A stretch of 64,000 bases of DNA, from positions 2,542,001 through 2,606,000 of the forward strand of contig OZ220216.1 in NCBI GenBank assembly GCA_964291505.2, read 5' to 3'. The position numbers were made by a program, and so were the translations under genes. A model generated the notes under the pieces. The model worked only from the letters and a program-made list of their open reading frames with translations, searched no databases and was not told the origin of the DNA. The stretch is from Kistimonas sp964291505. Its GTDB lineage: Bacteria; Pseudomonadota; Gammaproteobacteria; Pseudomonadales; Endozoicomonadaceae. Position 1 is the first letter of the stretch. Each line of letters begins with the position of its first letter. Positions 9,336-19,700 of the stretch are shown one piece after another.

Positions 9336-10958
9336 TTAGATACCCGGCTTCCAGCCAGATGTGATCGGATAACGCCGATCCCGACCAAAACCCCGAGGGG
9401 TTATACGCACACCAACCGGCGCCTGGCGTCGTTTGTACTCATTGATATCGACCAGTCTCAAAACACGATAAACCGTATCCCGCTCAAATCCCTGGGCGAT
9501 GATATATTCCGCACTGCGATCCTGCTCAATATAAAGCTCCAGAATGCGATCCAGATCATCGTATTGGGGAAGACTGTCTTCATCGACCTGATCCGGCGCC
9601 AGTTCGGCTGAAGGAGGACGATCAATAACCCGCTGAGGAATAGCCGGTGAAAGACTGTTACGGTATCGGGACAAACGATACACCAGCGTTTTAGGCACAT
9701 CTTTCAGGACATCAAACCCACCGGCCATATCGCCATACAGCGTTGCATACCCAACGGCCATTTCGCTCTTGTTACCGGTAGTCAGAACGAGATACCCCTT
9801 CTTGTTGGAAATCGCCATGAGCAACACACCGCGACAGCGGGATTGCAGGTTTTCCTCGGTGGTATCTCTGGCGGTTCCCTCGAATTCCTCTTTCAGGGTT
9901 TCCATGAAACCATTGAACATGGGCTCAATGGGCAGAACCTTGTAATTAACTCCCAGTGTCTTGGCTTCAGCCTCCGCATCCTCCAGACTCATCTGCGAGG
10001 TATATCGGAAAGGCATCATGACCGCCTCAACACGATCACTGCCTAAGGCATCTACGGCGACGGCCAAAACCAGTGCGGAATCAATACCGCCGGAGAGCCC
10101 TAACACAACCCCCTTGAAGCCGTTCTTGTTCACATAGTCCCTGACACCCAGAACGAGACTGTCGTACACTCGGGCTTCCAGAATTTTACTGTCGTGGGAT
10201 TCACCCGGCAGAAACTGACCACTGGCACTATCAAACTCTGCCAAGGAGAGAGACTCTTCATGGCTGACCGCCGTTACTGCCAGAGAAGCATCCGGATTCA
10301 TGACAAACGAGCCACCATCAAAGACCAGTTCATCCTGACCACCCACCTGATTGACATAAACCACAGGCAACCCTGTCTCCCGCACACGCTGGCTCACAAC
10401 GTCCAGGCGGTAGTCATGCTTGTAGAGATGGAAAGGCGAAGCATTCAAGTTCAGAATAAACTGGGCGCCAGCAGCCGCGACATCAGCAGCCGGATCCGGG
10501 AACCAGATATCTTCACACACCGTCAGGCCGATTTTGACACCCTGGCACTCAAATAACCCATAACCAGTTCCCGGCACAAAATACCGTTTTTCATCGAAAA
10601 CCTGATAGTTCGGCAAATGCCGCTTGGCATGACGGCAGATGATCTTGCCATCACGTATGACAACCGCCTGATTCTCCAGACCGTTGTCGCCCATCGCCGG
10701 CAGCCCGAGAACCAGATCTATTCCGCTGACCACCGCCAACTGCTCAAGCGCTTTTTCAATCCGCAGCGCCAGGCTTTCCCGTAACAACAGGTCTTCCGGC
10801 GGATATCCGCACAAAGTCAGTTCCGGGAAAACGATAATATCGGCCTGGTGCTCACTGCGGGCCTTTTGTGCGCATTCGATAATCTTGCGGGTGTTGCCAT
10901 CAATATCACCCACCAGCAAGTTGAGTTGTGCTGAAACGACACGCAGCGTCGGTGCCAT
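9336..10958 (-). CDS. nadE: Glutamine-dependent NAD+ synthetase
   Basis: A 540-residue two-domain enzyme that amidates nicotinate adenine dinucleotide to NAD+ with ATP, using ammonia released from glutamine. The N-terminal nitrilase-type glutaminase domain has FPELTLCGYPPEDLL with the catalytic Glu and GLTVCEDIWFPD with the catalytic Cys. The synthetase domain has the pyrophosphate loop GLSGGIDSALVLA near residue 287 and TTGNKSEMAVGYATLYGDMA. Length is normal. It is divergent from pilS with about 118 bp between them. Confidence 0.96.
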   Translation of the reverse strand: MAPTLRVVSAQLNLLVGDIDGNTRKIIECAQKARSEHQADIIVFPELTLCGYPPEDLLLRESLALRIEKALEQLAVVSGIDLVLGLPAMGDNGLENQAVVIRDGKIICRHAKRHLPNYQVFDEKRYFVPGTGYGLFECQGVKIGLTVCEDIWFPDPAADVAAAGAQFILNLNASPFHLYKHDYRLDVVSQRVRETGLPVVYVNQVGGQDELVFDGGSFVMNPDASLAVTAVSHEESLSLAEFDSASGQFLPGESHDSKILEARVYDSLVLGVRDYVNKNGFKGVVLGLSGGIDSALVLAVAVDALGSDRVEAVMMPFRYTSQMSLEDAEAEAKTLGVNYKVLPIEPMFNGFMETLKEEFEGTARDTTEENLQSRCRGVLLMAISNKKGYLVLTTGNKSEMAVGYATLYGDMAGGFDVLKDVPKTLVYRLSRYRNSLSPAIPQRVIDRPPSAELAPDQVDEDSLPQYDDLDRILELYIEQDRSAEYIIAQGFERDTVYRVLRLVDINEYKRRQAPVGVRITPRGFGRDRRYPITSGWKPGI

Positions 10959-11076
10959 GTAAAACCTCTGACTAACGGACTAGAAAGGCAGGGTATTTTC
11001 CGCGAAACTTTCCTGCATCACAACGACATGTGTACAATCAACCCTAATAACAGAATAGAAGTTTTCGGGGGCATCG

Positions 11077-12732
11077 TTGCAGCATAGCGAGCCAACCGGC
11101 CAGATACTGCGGGAGAAGGTAGACTGGTCGACGCTATTTCATCAGTCTGAAACACCACTCTACGACTGGGGAAGCCGTTACCGGCTGCTCAGGCTCTACA
11201 ATCTTTATCGCTGTCTGCTGGGCCTGATACTACTGGGCCTGTCGTTGACACCTGTTGCAGAATGGCTGTTCAGTTACGCTCCGCCCCGAGAAGTGGGCTG
11301 GTACCTGAATCTGTACCTGACCGTCAATTTCATTCTCTGGGTGGTACTGACCTTCCGTAACAAACCCGGAATAACCTACACCTTCTTTGTTATCGCCCTG
11401 GACATCATGATGCTCAGCGTCCTGATGCATATGGTTGGTTTTGAAGATAATGGTCTGGCAAACCTCTATTTCGTCCCGATCGTCATTGGCAACATTCTGC
11501 TCAAAGGGCGGCTGGGTCTATTGCTCTCAGCCATGGCCACTCTGTTTCTGCTCAGTATCGATATTCACCATGCCTTACTGGGCAGAGTGTCACAACATGT
11601 GGATGCAGGCCTGAGTGGCTTGCTCTTTTTTGCCACGGCGCTGTTTGTCCAAAGTGTGAGGGCTCGCCTGCAGTCCTCCGCACTGGCAGAGCGTTTGAGC
11701 AGTACTCGCGCTTTCAATCTTGAACGACTGAGCGCCAGTATCATGCAGCGGATGCGCACCGGGATTCTGGTACTGCAAGAACCGGGTACAATAGTCATGA
11801 TGAACGAGTCAGCCCGACATCTGCTGGCCACTAATGAAAATAAAGGAAACCTCGAAAGCCTTTCACCCGCGCTCATGTCGAGCTACCAACAATGGCTGAA
11901 CAACCCTCACCTGCGTCCGACCAGCTTCTGTGCAACACCCGATGCCCCTGAGATTTTACCCAATTTCAGCCGGCAGGAATTCGAACAGTCCAGCTTCGTC
12001 CTGATATTTCTGGACGATAAAGCCGTGCTTTCACAACAGGCCCAGCAGCTGAAGCTGGCCTCATTAGGCCAACTGACTGCCAGTATCGCCCATGAAATCC
12101 GCAATCCGCTGGGTGCTATCAGCCACTCAGCTCAACTACTCTCCGAATCTGAAAACATCAGAGACACTGACCAGAGGCTGCTGGGCATCATTCACACGCA
12201 CTGCAAACGGGTCAATGACATTATCAAGAACATCCTGCAACTCTCACGGAAACAGGATATTCACCCCGAAGCAGTCAACCTGAATATCTGGTTAACAGAG
12301 TTTATTGCTACAGAACATTTTCAGGGTATTGAGCACCCAGATATTGATCTGGATATGCCATCAAGCCCGGTTACCGTCAATGTTGACCTTTCCCAGTTAC
12401 AGCAGGTACTGCACAACCTTTGCCAAAATGGTTTGCGTTACAGCCAGCAGCACTCTGGCAAACCCGGCTTAATTCTGCGCTCTGGTGTCAGTGTCTCCGG
12501 GCATCCCTGGCTGGAAGTGGAAGATTTTGGGCCTGGCATTCCAGACAACGAGTCTGACACCGTCTTTGAACCCTTCTACACCACTGACAAGAAAGGGACA
12601 GGACTCGGCCTTTATATTTGCAGGGAACTCTGTGAAATCAATCAGGCCAGCTTGAGGCTGTTGCCATACCAGAAAGAGCGGGGCAGTGTTTTCCATATCT
12701 CGTTCGCTCACCCGAAAAAACTAATAAGCTGA
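11077..12732 (+). CDS. pilS: Sensor histidine kinase PilS
   Basis: A 551-residue membrane histidine kinase that senses pilin status and phosphorylates PilR. About six hydrophobic segments occupy residues ~45-200, followed by a PAS-like region, the H-box SIAHEIRNPLGAISH (~residue 338), the N-box, and G-box motifs FGPGIPD and GTGLGLYICRELC. The start is a TTG preceded by a G-rich ribosome site (CGGGGG, about 4-6 nt upstream); no ATG fits better. It ends 2 nt before pilR, so the two are translated together. In Pseudomonas this pair controls sigma-54 transcription of the major pilin. Confidence 0.93.
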   Translation: MQHSEPTGQILREKVDWSTLFHQSETPLYDWGSRYRLLRLYNLYRCLLGLILLGLSLTPVAEWLFSYAPPREVGWYLNLYLTVNFILWVVLTFRNKPGITYTFFVIALDIMMLSVLMHMVGFEDNGLANLYFVPIVIGNILLKGRLGLLLSAMATLFLLSIDIHHALLGRVSQHVDAGLSGLLFFATALFVQSVRARLQSSALAERLSSTRAFNLERLSASIMQRMRTGILVLQEPGTIVMMNESARHLLATNENKGNLESLSPALMSSYQQWLNNPHLRPTSFCATPDAPEILPNFSRQEFEQSSFVLIFLDDKAVLSQQAQQLKLASLGQLTASIAHEIRNPLGAISHSAQLLSESENIRDTDQRLLGIIHTHCKRVNDIIKNILQLSRKQDIHPEAVNLNIWLTEFIATEHFQGIEHPDIDLDMPSSPVTVNVDLSQLQQVLHNLCQNGLRYSQQHSGKPGLILRSGVSVSGHPWLEVEDFGPGIPDNESDTVFEPFYTTDKKGTGLGLYICRELCEINQASLRLLPYQKERGSVFHISFAHPKKLIS

Positions 12733-12734
12733 CG

Positions 12735-14105
12735 ATGATGACCCATACCAATGTATTGATCGTTGATGATGAGCCGGATATCCGGGAATTGCTGGAAATC
12801 ACCTTGGGACGGATGAAACTGACAACCCACGCCGTCGCCACTGTCAACGACGCCCATGTGCGATTAAACCAGTCCCATTATGATCTGTGCCTGACGGATA
12901 TGAACCTGCCGGATGGCAATGGTATTGACCTGGTTGCTCATATCCAGCGCACAACCCCTCAGACGCCGGTGGCTGTCATCACAGCCTATGGTTCGATGGA
13001 CACAGCCATACAGGCGTTGAAAGCGGGTGCCTTTGACTTTGTATCGAAACCCGTTGACCTCTCCAGACTCAGAGAATTGGTCAGCAATGCCATGAAAGTG
13101 AACAGTTCTCCTGATAGCAATGAAGTCAATAAAGTTGAGCTGCTCGGCGAATCCGAAGCCATGCGCCAGCTCAAGAAAAAAATCCGTAAACTGGCCAGGA
13201 GTCAGGCCCCTGTTTACATCAGTGGAGAGTCAGGCACGGGTAAAGAGGTTGTCGCTCGCATGATCCACGAACAAGGCCCCCGCAATAATCATGCGTTTGT
13301 ACCGGTAAACTGCGGCGCTATTCCCGCCGAGTTGATGGAGAGCGAGTTTTTCGGCCATAAAAAAGGCAGTTTTACCGGAGCAGTCAGTGATAAGCCCGGC
13401 CTGTTCCAAGCCGCCGATGGAGGCACGCTCTTTCTGGATGAAGTCGCGGATCTGCCACTTCATATGCAAGTCAAGCTACTCCGGGCTATTCAGGAAAAAA
13501 GTATTCGTCCGGTCGGTAGTCAACAGGAGGTTCCTGTCGATGTCAGAATCCTGAGCGCTACCCATAAAGATCTTGGGATTGAAGTGCAGGAAGGACGCTT
13601 CAGGCAGGATTTGTTCTACCGCATTAACGTCATTGAGCTACTGGTTCCGCCACTAAGAGATCGCGGTAACGATATCATTCTGCTGGCCCGGCATTTCCTT
13701 CATCGGCAAAGCCTGGAATGCGACTTACCGGATGTCATCCTGTCCGACGATGCGCAAAACCACCTTGAGGCTTACTCGTTTCCCGGTAATGTCCGGGAAT
13801 TGGAAAATATCCTTGAACGTGCCTTCACATTATGTGAAGACGATATGATTACCTTGCAAGACTTACAACTGCAGGCCTCTTCTCTGCCTTCAGGGACGCA
13901 GCCCAGTCTCAATCAGACCGGTGAAGTCGACAATCTGGAAAGTTATCTTGAAGACCTTGAAAAGCAGGTCATCGTACAGACCTTAGAAAGCACCCGTTGG
14001 AACAGAACCGCAGCGGCCAAGAAATTAGGGATTACATTTCGCGCACTTCGCTATCGGCTAAAGAAACTGGAATTGGATGGACCAGAAAGTGATTTAGCTG
14101 ATTGA
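12735..14105 (+). CDS. pilR: Sigma-54-dependent response regulator PilR
   Basis: A 456-residue NtrC-type activator. The receiver domain (1-120) has DD near residue 12, the phospho-acceptor Asp in LTDMNLPDGNG, and Lys in VSKPVDLS. The AAA+ domain (~135-370) carries Walker A GESGTGKE, the sigma-54 contact loop GSFTGA (Ser in place of the usual first Ala), and Walker B GGTLFLDEVADLP. A Fis-type helix-turn-helix ends the protein (NRTAAAKKLGITFRALRYRL). Two in-frame ATGs stand in tandem at 12735 and 12738; the choice is arbitrary. It is convergent with the FimX-like gene, with no clear terminator in the 27-nt gap. Confidence 0.95.
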   Translation: MMTHTNVLIVDDEPDIRELLEITLGRMKLTTHAVATVNDAHVRLNQSHYDLCLTDMNLPDGNGIDLVAHIQRTTPQTPVAVITAYGSMDTAIQALKAGAFDFVSKPVDLSRLRELVSNAMKVNSSPDSNEVNKVELLGESEAMRQLKKKIRKLARSQAPVYISGESGTGKEVVARMIHEQGPRNNHAFVPVNCGAIPAELMESEFFGHKKGSFTGAVSDKPGLFQAADGGTLFLDEVADLPLHMQVKLLRAIQEKSIRPVGSQQEVPVDVRILSATHKDLGIEVQEGRFRQDLFYRINVIELLVPPLRDRGNDIILLARHFLHRQSLECDLPDVILSDDAQNHLEAYSFPGNVRELENILERAFTLCEDDMITLQDLQLQASSLPSGTQPSLNQTGEVDNLESYLEDLEKQVIVQTLESTRWNRTAAAKKLGITFRALRYRLKKLELDGPESDLAD

Positions 14106-14132
14106 AAACCGTAGATAGACGAGATTGGCAGC

Positions 14133-15860
14133 TCATTCGTCCATGGAGAAGTCATAATCCATGTCCGGTTTGGGCTGCTGCACAAAGAAACCCTGAACAT
14201 AGTCGATCTTTGTACGCCAGAAGGCACTGAGGGCATTAGGGTTTTCTACAGGAACGGCAATGGTTTTTCGATTCAGCTTAGAGAGCGCCTTAATCATTTC
14301 AGATACTTTCTCTTCCTGACCTTTGTCATCTTCCATATTATTTGTTAGTGAAGCATCAAGGCGGATATAGTCTGTGGAGAGTTCCTCTGCCGTTTTCATG
14401 GGCTTCAGACTCAACCCAAAATCACACAATGAGGTTCGAAACCCCACTTTTTTGGCTCCCTGAAGCAAACGCAGGATATCTTCCCGGTATCGCATGGCGT
14501 TTTTTTCTGAGAACTGAAATACCAATGAATCCGCACCAACCGGTATTTTCTGTAACACATTAACGACCCAAGGCAACAACGTTTTATCCTGCAATGAAGC
14601 AGAGCTCAGGTGGATGAAAAGATGCGCCTTCTTGCGCACTTTCTTTCTATGAAGCACCAGCTGTTTGATACTTTGCAGGATCACCCAGCGATCCATTTTC
14701 GCGGCCAGTGTCAGCTTGTCTACCTCACCGGCAAAACTTCCTGCCATAATCTCTTTGTCATTCGGATCAAGGATGCGTAAAAGCACAGCATAGTGTTCTT
14801 CTTTATCACCGGTCAGGCTAATAACTGGCTGATAGAGCAATTTGAATCGACTGTTATCCAGGGCATATCTTACCAGTGCTGGAGCATCACCCTGACTGGC
14901 CATTTCAGCCAGTTCTTCTTTAGCGTCAAAAAGATGCCAGTGGTTGAGTCCTTTGCCTGCGGCATTGGCCAGTGTTTTCTCTATCCTTTGGTGCAACTGC
15001 TTATCATCAGTTTCCTTATCCACAGGCAAAACACTGATTGCAGTGGCGACTTGCACAACCTGCTCGGAGACCTCAATGACAAGCTCATCCATAGCATGTG
15101 ACAGATTATCGGCTACCTGTTTCAATTTGGCCTTATTTTGAGTACCAACAAGAATATGAAATAAGCAGGGTGTAGGATTTTCCAGTAAGACTTCTTTGCC
15201 TAATACACTTTTGAGCTTATCAATGACATTATTGGCAATCTGATGAAGATGCTTCTCACCTAATGCCTGCTCAAGCTGTTCGAGGTTTTCAAGACGGATA
15301 CTAATAAGCGTAATCAGCTTACCTTTCGCAGCGTTGGCCAGTGCTTTTTTAAATATGACAGGATTCCCTGCAATGGCTGGTTCCACCTGCTTTTGTTCTT
15401 TTTGGGAAGAAGCTTCATTTTCAGAAGAATCATTAACGGATGTGTCTGCTGATACATTGGGATCATTGTCATTTGCTTCTATCGTTGTTTCCGTCAATTT
15501 TTTAACAATGACACGCAGTAGTCCCTGTTGATGATGGAGTAAAGGCATAATCGCAAGATCAGCTGAGATTTGATTGCCATCAATATCAACTATCGTGCAA
15601 TCCTTTTGCTCACCGGCAGCATTCTGTGTTAGAAAATCATCAAGTACAGCTTTCAGATCAGTGCTTTTGCATGACAGGCGTTCATGGACAGGCTGTCCAT
15701 CAAGCATTGCGTTTTTATCACCCGCCAATAACAAGCAGGCTTCAGGATTCGCATAGGTAATGCAGCCTTCCTGAATCTGCAGAATAGCAAGTGACGATGA
15801 ATCCAGAATCATCCGTTCATAGGATTCAATATCTGACGGTACTTCATCCATACGGCTCAA
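14133..15860 (-). CDS. FimX-like PAS / degenerate GGDEF / degenerate EAL protein
   Basis: A 575-residue cytoplasmic protein with a PAS-like domain (~15-120), an acidic linker, a GGDEF-fold region without any GGDEF signature (~190-320), and an EAL-fold region (~335-570) beginning LLYQPVISL. The EAL motif reads AVLLR with Ala358 in place of the metal-binding Glu; the DDFG motif is CDFG and the later DxxK is DYIRLD. It should not hydrolyse c-di-GMP but may bind it, like P. aeruginosa FimX, which promotes type IV pilus assembly. Its place between pilR and the pilE operon supports that role. FimX proper also has a receiver domain, which is missing here. Confidence 0.72.
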   Translation of the reverse strand: MSRMDEVPSDIESYERMILDSSSLAILQIQEGCITYANPEACLLLAGDKNAMLDGQPVHERLSCKSTDLKAVLDDFLTQNAAGEQKDCTIVDIDGNQISADLAIMPLLHHQQGLLRVIVKKLTETTIEANDNDPNVSADTSVNDSSENEASSQKEQKQVEPAIAGNPVIFKKALANAAKGKLITLISIRLENLEQLEQALGEKHLHQIANNVIDKLKSVLGKEVLLENPTPCLFHILVGTQNKAKLKQVADNLSHAMDELVIEVSEQVVQVATAISVLPVDKETDDKQLHQRIEKTLANAAGKGLNHWHLFDAKEELAEMASQGDAPALVRYALDNSRFKLLYQPVISLTGDKEEHYAVLLRILDPNDKEIMAGSFAGEVDKLTLAAKMDRWVILQSIKQLVLHRKKVRKKAHLFIHLSSASLQDKTLLPWVVNVLQKIPVGADSLVFQFSEKNAMRYREDILRLLQGAKKVGFRTSLCDFGLSLKPMKTAEELSTDYIRLDASLTNNMEDDKGQEEKVSEMIKALSKLNRKTIAVPVENPNALSAFWRTKIDYVQGFFVQQPKPDMDYDFSMDE

Positions 15861-15942
15861 ACCTCATGAACCGACCCCCTGGCAAACCTGTTGAGTGCTG
15901 TACTCTAATAAAGTCTAGTGCAGCTTTTAGACAGGATGGCGC

Positions 15943-16413
15943 TTACCAGCAATCAGCAGCATCCGTTCTTGAACCGGAGGAACCCCTGAAACCAACATCC
16001 GTCATAAAAATACAGGTACATTCAGGATCGGCTTTCTGCGACGTCGATAATGGCGTTGCAATAATGGTATATTGCCGACGGTTTGGTGACGTTGCCGGTG
16101 ATGATGCTGCATCGCAGTCTGCACCATTCGTCAATTGACTGTGCACAATCTTAATGGTGTAGTGATCTTCCGCAGAACTTGTGCCACCTAACAGATTTGA
16201 CACATTATCGGTATATTGATTGAATTGTACCATCCACCGTTCTTGTAATGCTGCTACATTCTGGATGGTTATATGTGCATCTGATCGATTGGCAATTCGC
16301 ACGTAGCTGTTATAGGCAGGAAACGCAATGGCCGTCAGAATTCCGATGATCATCATCACAACCAGCAGCTCAATCAGCGTATAACCTTTGTTTTTTTTCA
16401 CGGGTTTCTCCAT
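15943..16413 (-). CDS. pilE: Type IV pilin-like protein PilE
   Basis: A 156-residue class III prepilin with leader MEKPVKKNKG cut before YTLIELLVVMMIIGILTAIA, keeping Glu5 of the mature protein and the hydrophobic N-terminal helix. The C-terminal part has Cys residues (ECTC and the final DCW) fit for a D-region disulfide. The open frame extends upstream to a TTG at 16446, but the ATG at 16413 gives a normal prepilin leader. It is last in the pilV-pilW-pilX-pilY1-pilY2-pilE order and probably acts as a minor pilin linking the tip complex to the fibre. Confidence 0.9.
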   Translation of the reverse strand: MEKPVKKNKGYTLIELLVVMMIIGILTAIAFPAYNSYVRIANRSDAHITIQNVAALQERWMVQFNQYTDNVSNLLGGTSSAEDHYTIKIVHSQLTNGADCDAASSPATSPNRRQYTIIATPLSTSQKADPECTCIFMTDVGFRGSSGSRTDAADCW

Positions 16414-16455
16414 GTCCCATGCTATTCTCAGAATATAACGCGTCAACTTTCTGTC

Positions 16456-16767
16456 TCAATGATCCAATAGTTGTCTTTTATACTGAGAACTTCCAACGAT
16501 CTTAACAAGTGCGACAGTTCCAGTCTTTGTGACATAATATTTGACCATTGCCCCCTCTTTTAGCCACTCTAACTGTAATTCACGTCCATCAACCTCAGCC
16601 TTAAATGAATAAGGATCCATGGCATATTGCTTGTTATTAATCGTAATCTTTGCGGTTTTGAAGTCCAAACTCGTAATACGGCCAGAACCTTGATACCTCA
16701 ATGTATCTGCCCATGATGCAAGAGGAGTCATAATCAATATTAGCGCCACAATAATGAATGTTCTCAT
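16456..16767 (-). CDS. Small exported protein in the pilY2 position
   Basis: A 103-residue protein with a signal peptide (MRTFIIVALILIMTPLASWA) and a beta-rich, basic mature part without Cys. The start is set by GGAGGAG 5 nt upstream; that site is also the last two Glu codons and stop of pilY1, so translation is coupled. Position and size match PilY2 of P. aeruginosa (between pilY1 and pilE). I do not recognise clear sequence identity, so the assignment rests on context. A role in pilus assembly is inferred. Confidence 0.75.
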   Translation of the reverse strand: MRTFIIVALILIMTPLASWADTLRYQGSGRITSLDFKTAKITINNKQYAMDPYSFKAEVDGRELQLEWLKEGAMVKYYVTKTGTVALVKIVGSSQYKRQLLDH

Positions 16768-16769
16768 TA

Positions 16770-19700
16770 TCACTCCTCCAGTAAGATTTGGCGCCATGAC
16801 TGCCGCCCTGTCGTTTGCTGCCCATCATTTTCATGGACAACATTAATACCCCCACCCGCACCACTCATTAACTTACACTCTGAACTCTGACACGGAATAA
16901 TCGTGGGCTGCTGGATAATACCCTCATTTTTTATCCCTGTTGCGACTGTACCGTCTACAGGGTAATTTGGGTCTGCCTTATTCAAGGTAAGTCCAAGATT
17001 ACTATATGTACTGTCCTTCTCATCAAATTTACCATCATCGTTCACATCAAAAACATTTTCATTTAAACGAGACCCTGAGTAGGCATTCACTTCCATCACC
17101 CAACTATCACCACCAGATTCACACAATCCCCCGGTGGGCTTTTGTGTCAAAAATATGACATTGCCATTTCTCAGTGCAGCTTGTGCAACAACACGCTCAC
17201 CATTATTGTAATTAGTCACAGCTGATTGCTGTAGGATAAGATCCATTTTCCAGCCTTTATGCGTATTCCAGTCAATGGCATTGCCCGTAGTCTGACGTAA
17301 CGATACATCCTTTGTATTCACTTCCACTTCAAACTCCGTCAGGATTTTTTGTTCAAGTAAATCATCATCATCAATACTTGGGGTTGAAGAACGACTACTG
17401 AACTTATCCCAGATGGCATATACACTTTGCGTTTCCTGACCTTTCCTGAGGTTATCACCTTCCGCAAAATAACGTCCTGTACCAAAATACACCAGATAAC
17501 CACTAACAGGATGTTTTCCTATTGCTGGCGCTGCGGTAATCGGCTTTTTGTCACCTGCACTAAACAGAGGTTTTGGATAGAGACTGTTACCAAACGCCAC
17601 TGACCAATTATTCTTATTACTGGATTTCAGATCGAACTTCCAAAGATTACCTTTGAGATCTCCAGCATAAATATAATCAGTCACGAAATTATTATCCGTA
17701 TCAACCGCAGCAATGGTAGAAAGCCCATTGGGACTGGTTCTTGTTCCAGACTTCGTTTCTATTTTTTTGATAATGTTGCCACTTTTAATATCCACAATAT
17801 AAAGGACAGCATCACCCGTCGCCTGCGGATTACCCTCAGTACTGTTATAACCATTGCCAAAAATGGCAACCCAGTCACCATTGGCCATCTTGGTAATAAG
17901 GGGTTTTCCAAAGGTATAACCTAAGTCTTTATCGCTCTCCTTAGTGAACTCCCACAAGGTTATTTTTTTGGCATTTGCCTCAGTAAATTGGGCAGGGTCT
18001 GTCACATCCAGGGCATAAATTGCTTTTCCGCCAGCCCCCAGACCACCCACAAGAACCGTTCTCCAGTCTCCCGATGACTTACCTGCATCCCTGTAAAAGT
18101 AAGCATCCACTGCATTAGGATTGGCATCAACATAATAGCGATGGGAATAGTGTGGCAATACTAAATCATGTAAATGAGGGAATAATACCGGTGAAATATA
18201 CCCTAACTTTTCGTCACCAGTTGTTGCATCAAAACCATGGACCATCCCATCATTAGCACCGACGTAGACCATGGGTTTTCTCTCTTTATACTTTTTCTTG
18301 AAATCTGAATAGAGGCTACCCCTACTAATCGTATCGGGATAGGGAAAGTTAGGATATCCAACATAAACCGGTGATGAATTAACGACATCCCCCATCCGAC
18401 TGGCTCTCTGACGAAAGCCAGTCTCACTCTCTAACGTCTGTTTCCCGCGGAGATAATCTAGGACCTCATGCCGGTATTTGTCAGTGGTCGCCGTACTGGT
18501 GCTCAAATCCACAGAAGCACGACTAGCAGTCGGCACGTTCAAGGCAGTATTCAGTTCAGTGATATTCGCATTATTTCTAAAAGGACTCCCTTCCGTTGAC
18601 CTACCTGCCGTCTGCTTTCTGGTAAGAATCACACGGTTTGTATGTCCGTCAACGCCCAGCGCTGCCAGACGACTCTTCGCTGACCAGTCAGTCCTCATGG
18701 AGCCATCAGGGTCTGTCACTACCTTGCCATCACCACCAATATGAATGGCTACCAGGTCGCCGGCCCAGTCCTGAGAGTCAAAACGCGCCTGGTAAATACG
18801 GCGCTCTGTCTGCAGGGAGGTCGATCCTACCGCCAATTGGGCAACAGAACTACTCACATTAATGATATTTTGGAAAACGCTATTGAGTTGTTGCAATAAC
18901 GACAGGTAATTACTGGCAGAAAAGTAGGCACCGCCAGAATTAAAACTGGCATGCCAGAGATCATCAAATAAATTGCTTCCCCAATTATCCTTTACAGCCA
19001 GCGGCGGATTAGGCCAACCGTCATCATCGGTATCAACCAAATTACCGATTTGGCCAAACGAAATACCAATCGTACTCATATGCTGTTTTTTATTAGTATT
19101 GTTGTCCCCCAACGGAACTTCATCGGCAAGATCCGCCCGAAGGTCATTTTGGTAATGGTACAAAGCAACATCTGACAACCATCCAGACCGACCATCAGTA
19201 TCAAGGTCGCCTACCCTCGTTTGCGGTCCTGCCCACTCGCCATCCGTCAACAGCAGCGTATAATTCAGCTGGCACTCACTGATAATCGGTGCATTAGCGC
19301 CTGTCTTCCTATAAGTGTTGCCCGCTCGATCCAGGGCTCCTGGCAACGGTGTTACACCCGCAGGACTACTATGGTCAATTAATTTATCAATGATTTTCTG
19401 GTTATGACGTGCATTGCCAAAATCGGTTGTGGGAAAATCAACCGCAAGACCACTACCGTTGATATACCCTAACGCATACCGCACACTTGGAAAGGATTCA
19501 ATGATTTTGGTGGCAGAAGCGATAACGCTAAACATTCGTTTACGATAATACTGATACCAATTTGCGTAATTCTGCTGTATTTCCTTTACCTTATCAGGAT
19601 CAGTAATGTCAGCACGGGGTTCTATGCGTTGAATCACTTCCGGACCCAGAGGGCCGTTTCTATATTCATATGTTACCCCCCACGAATGAATTCTGTCAGC

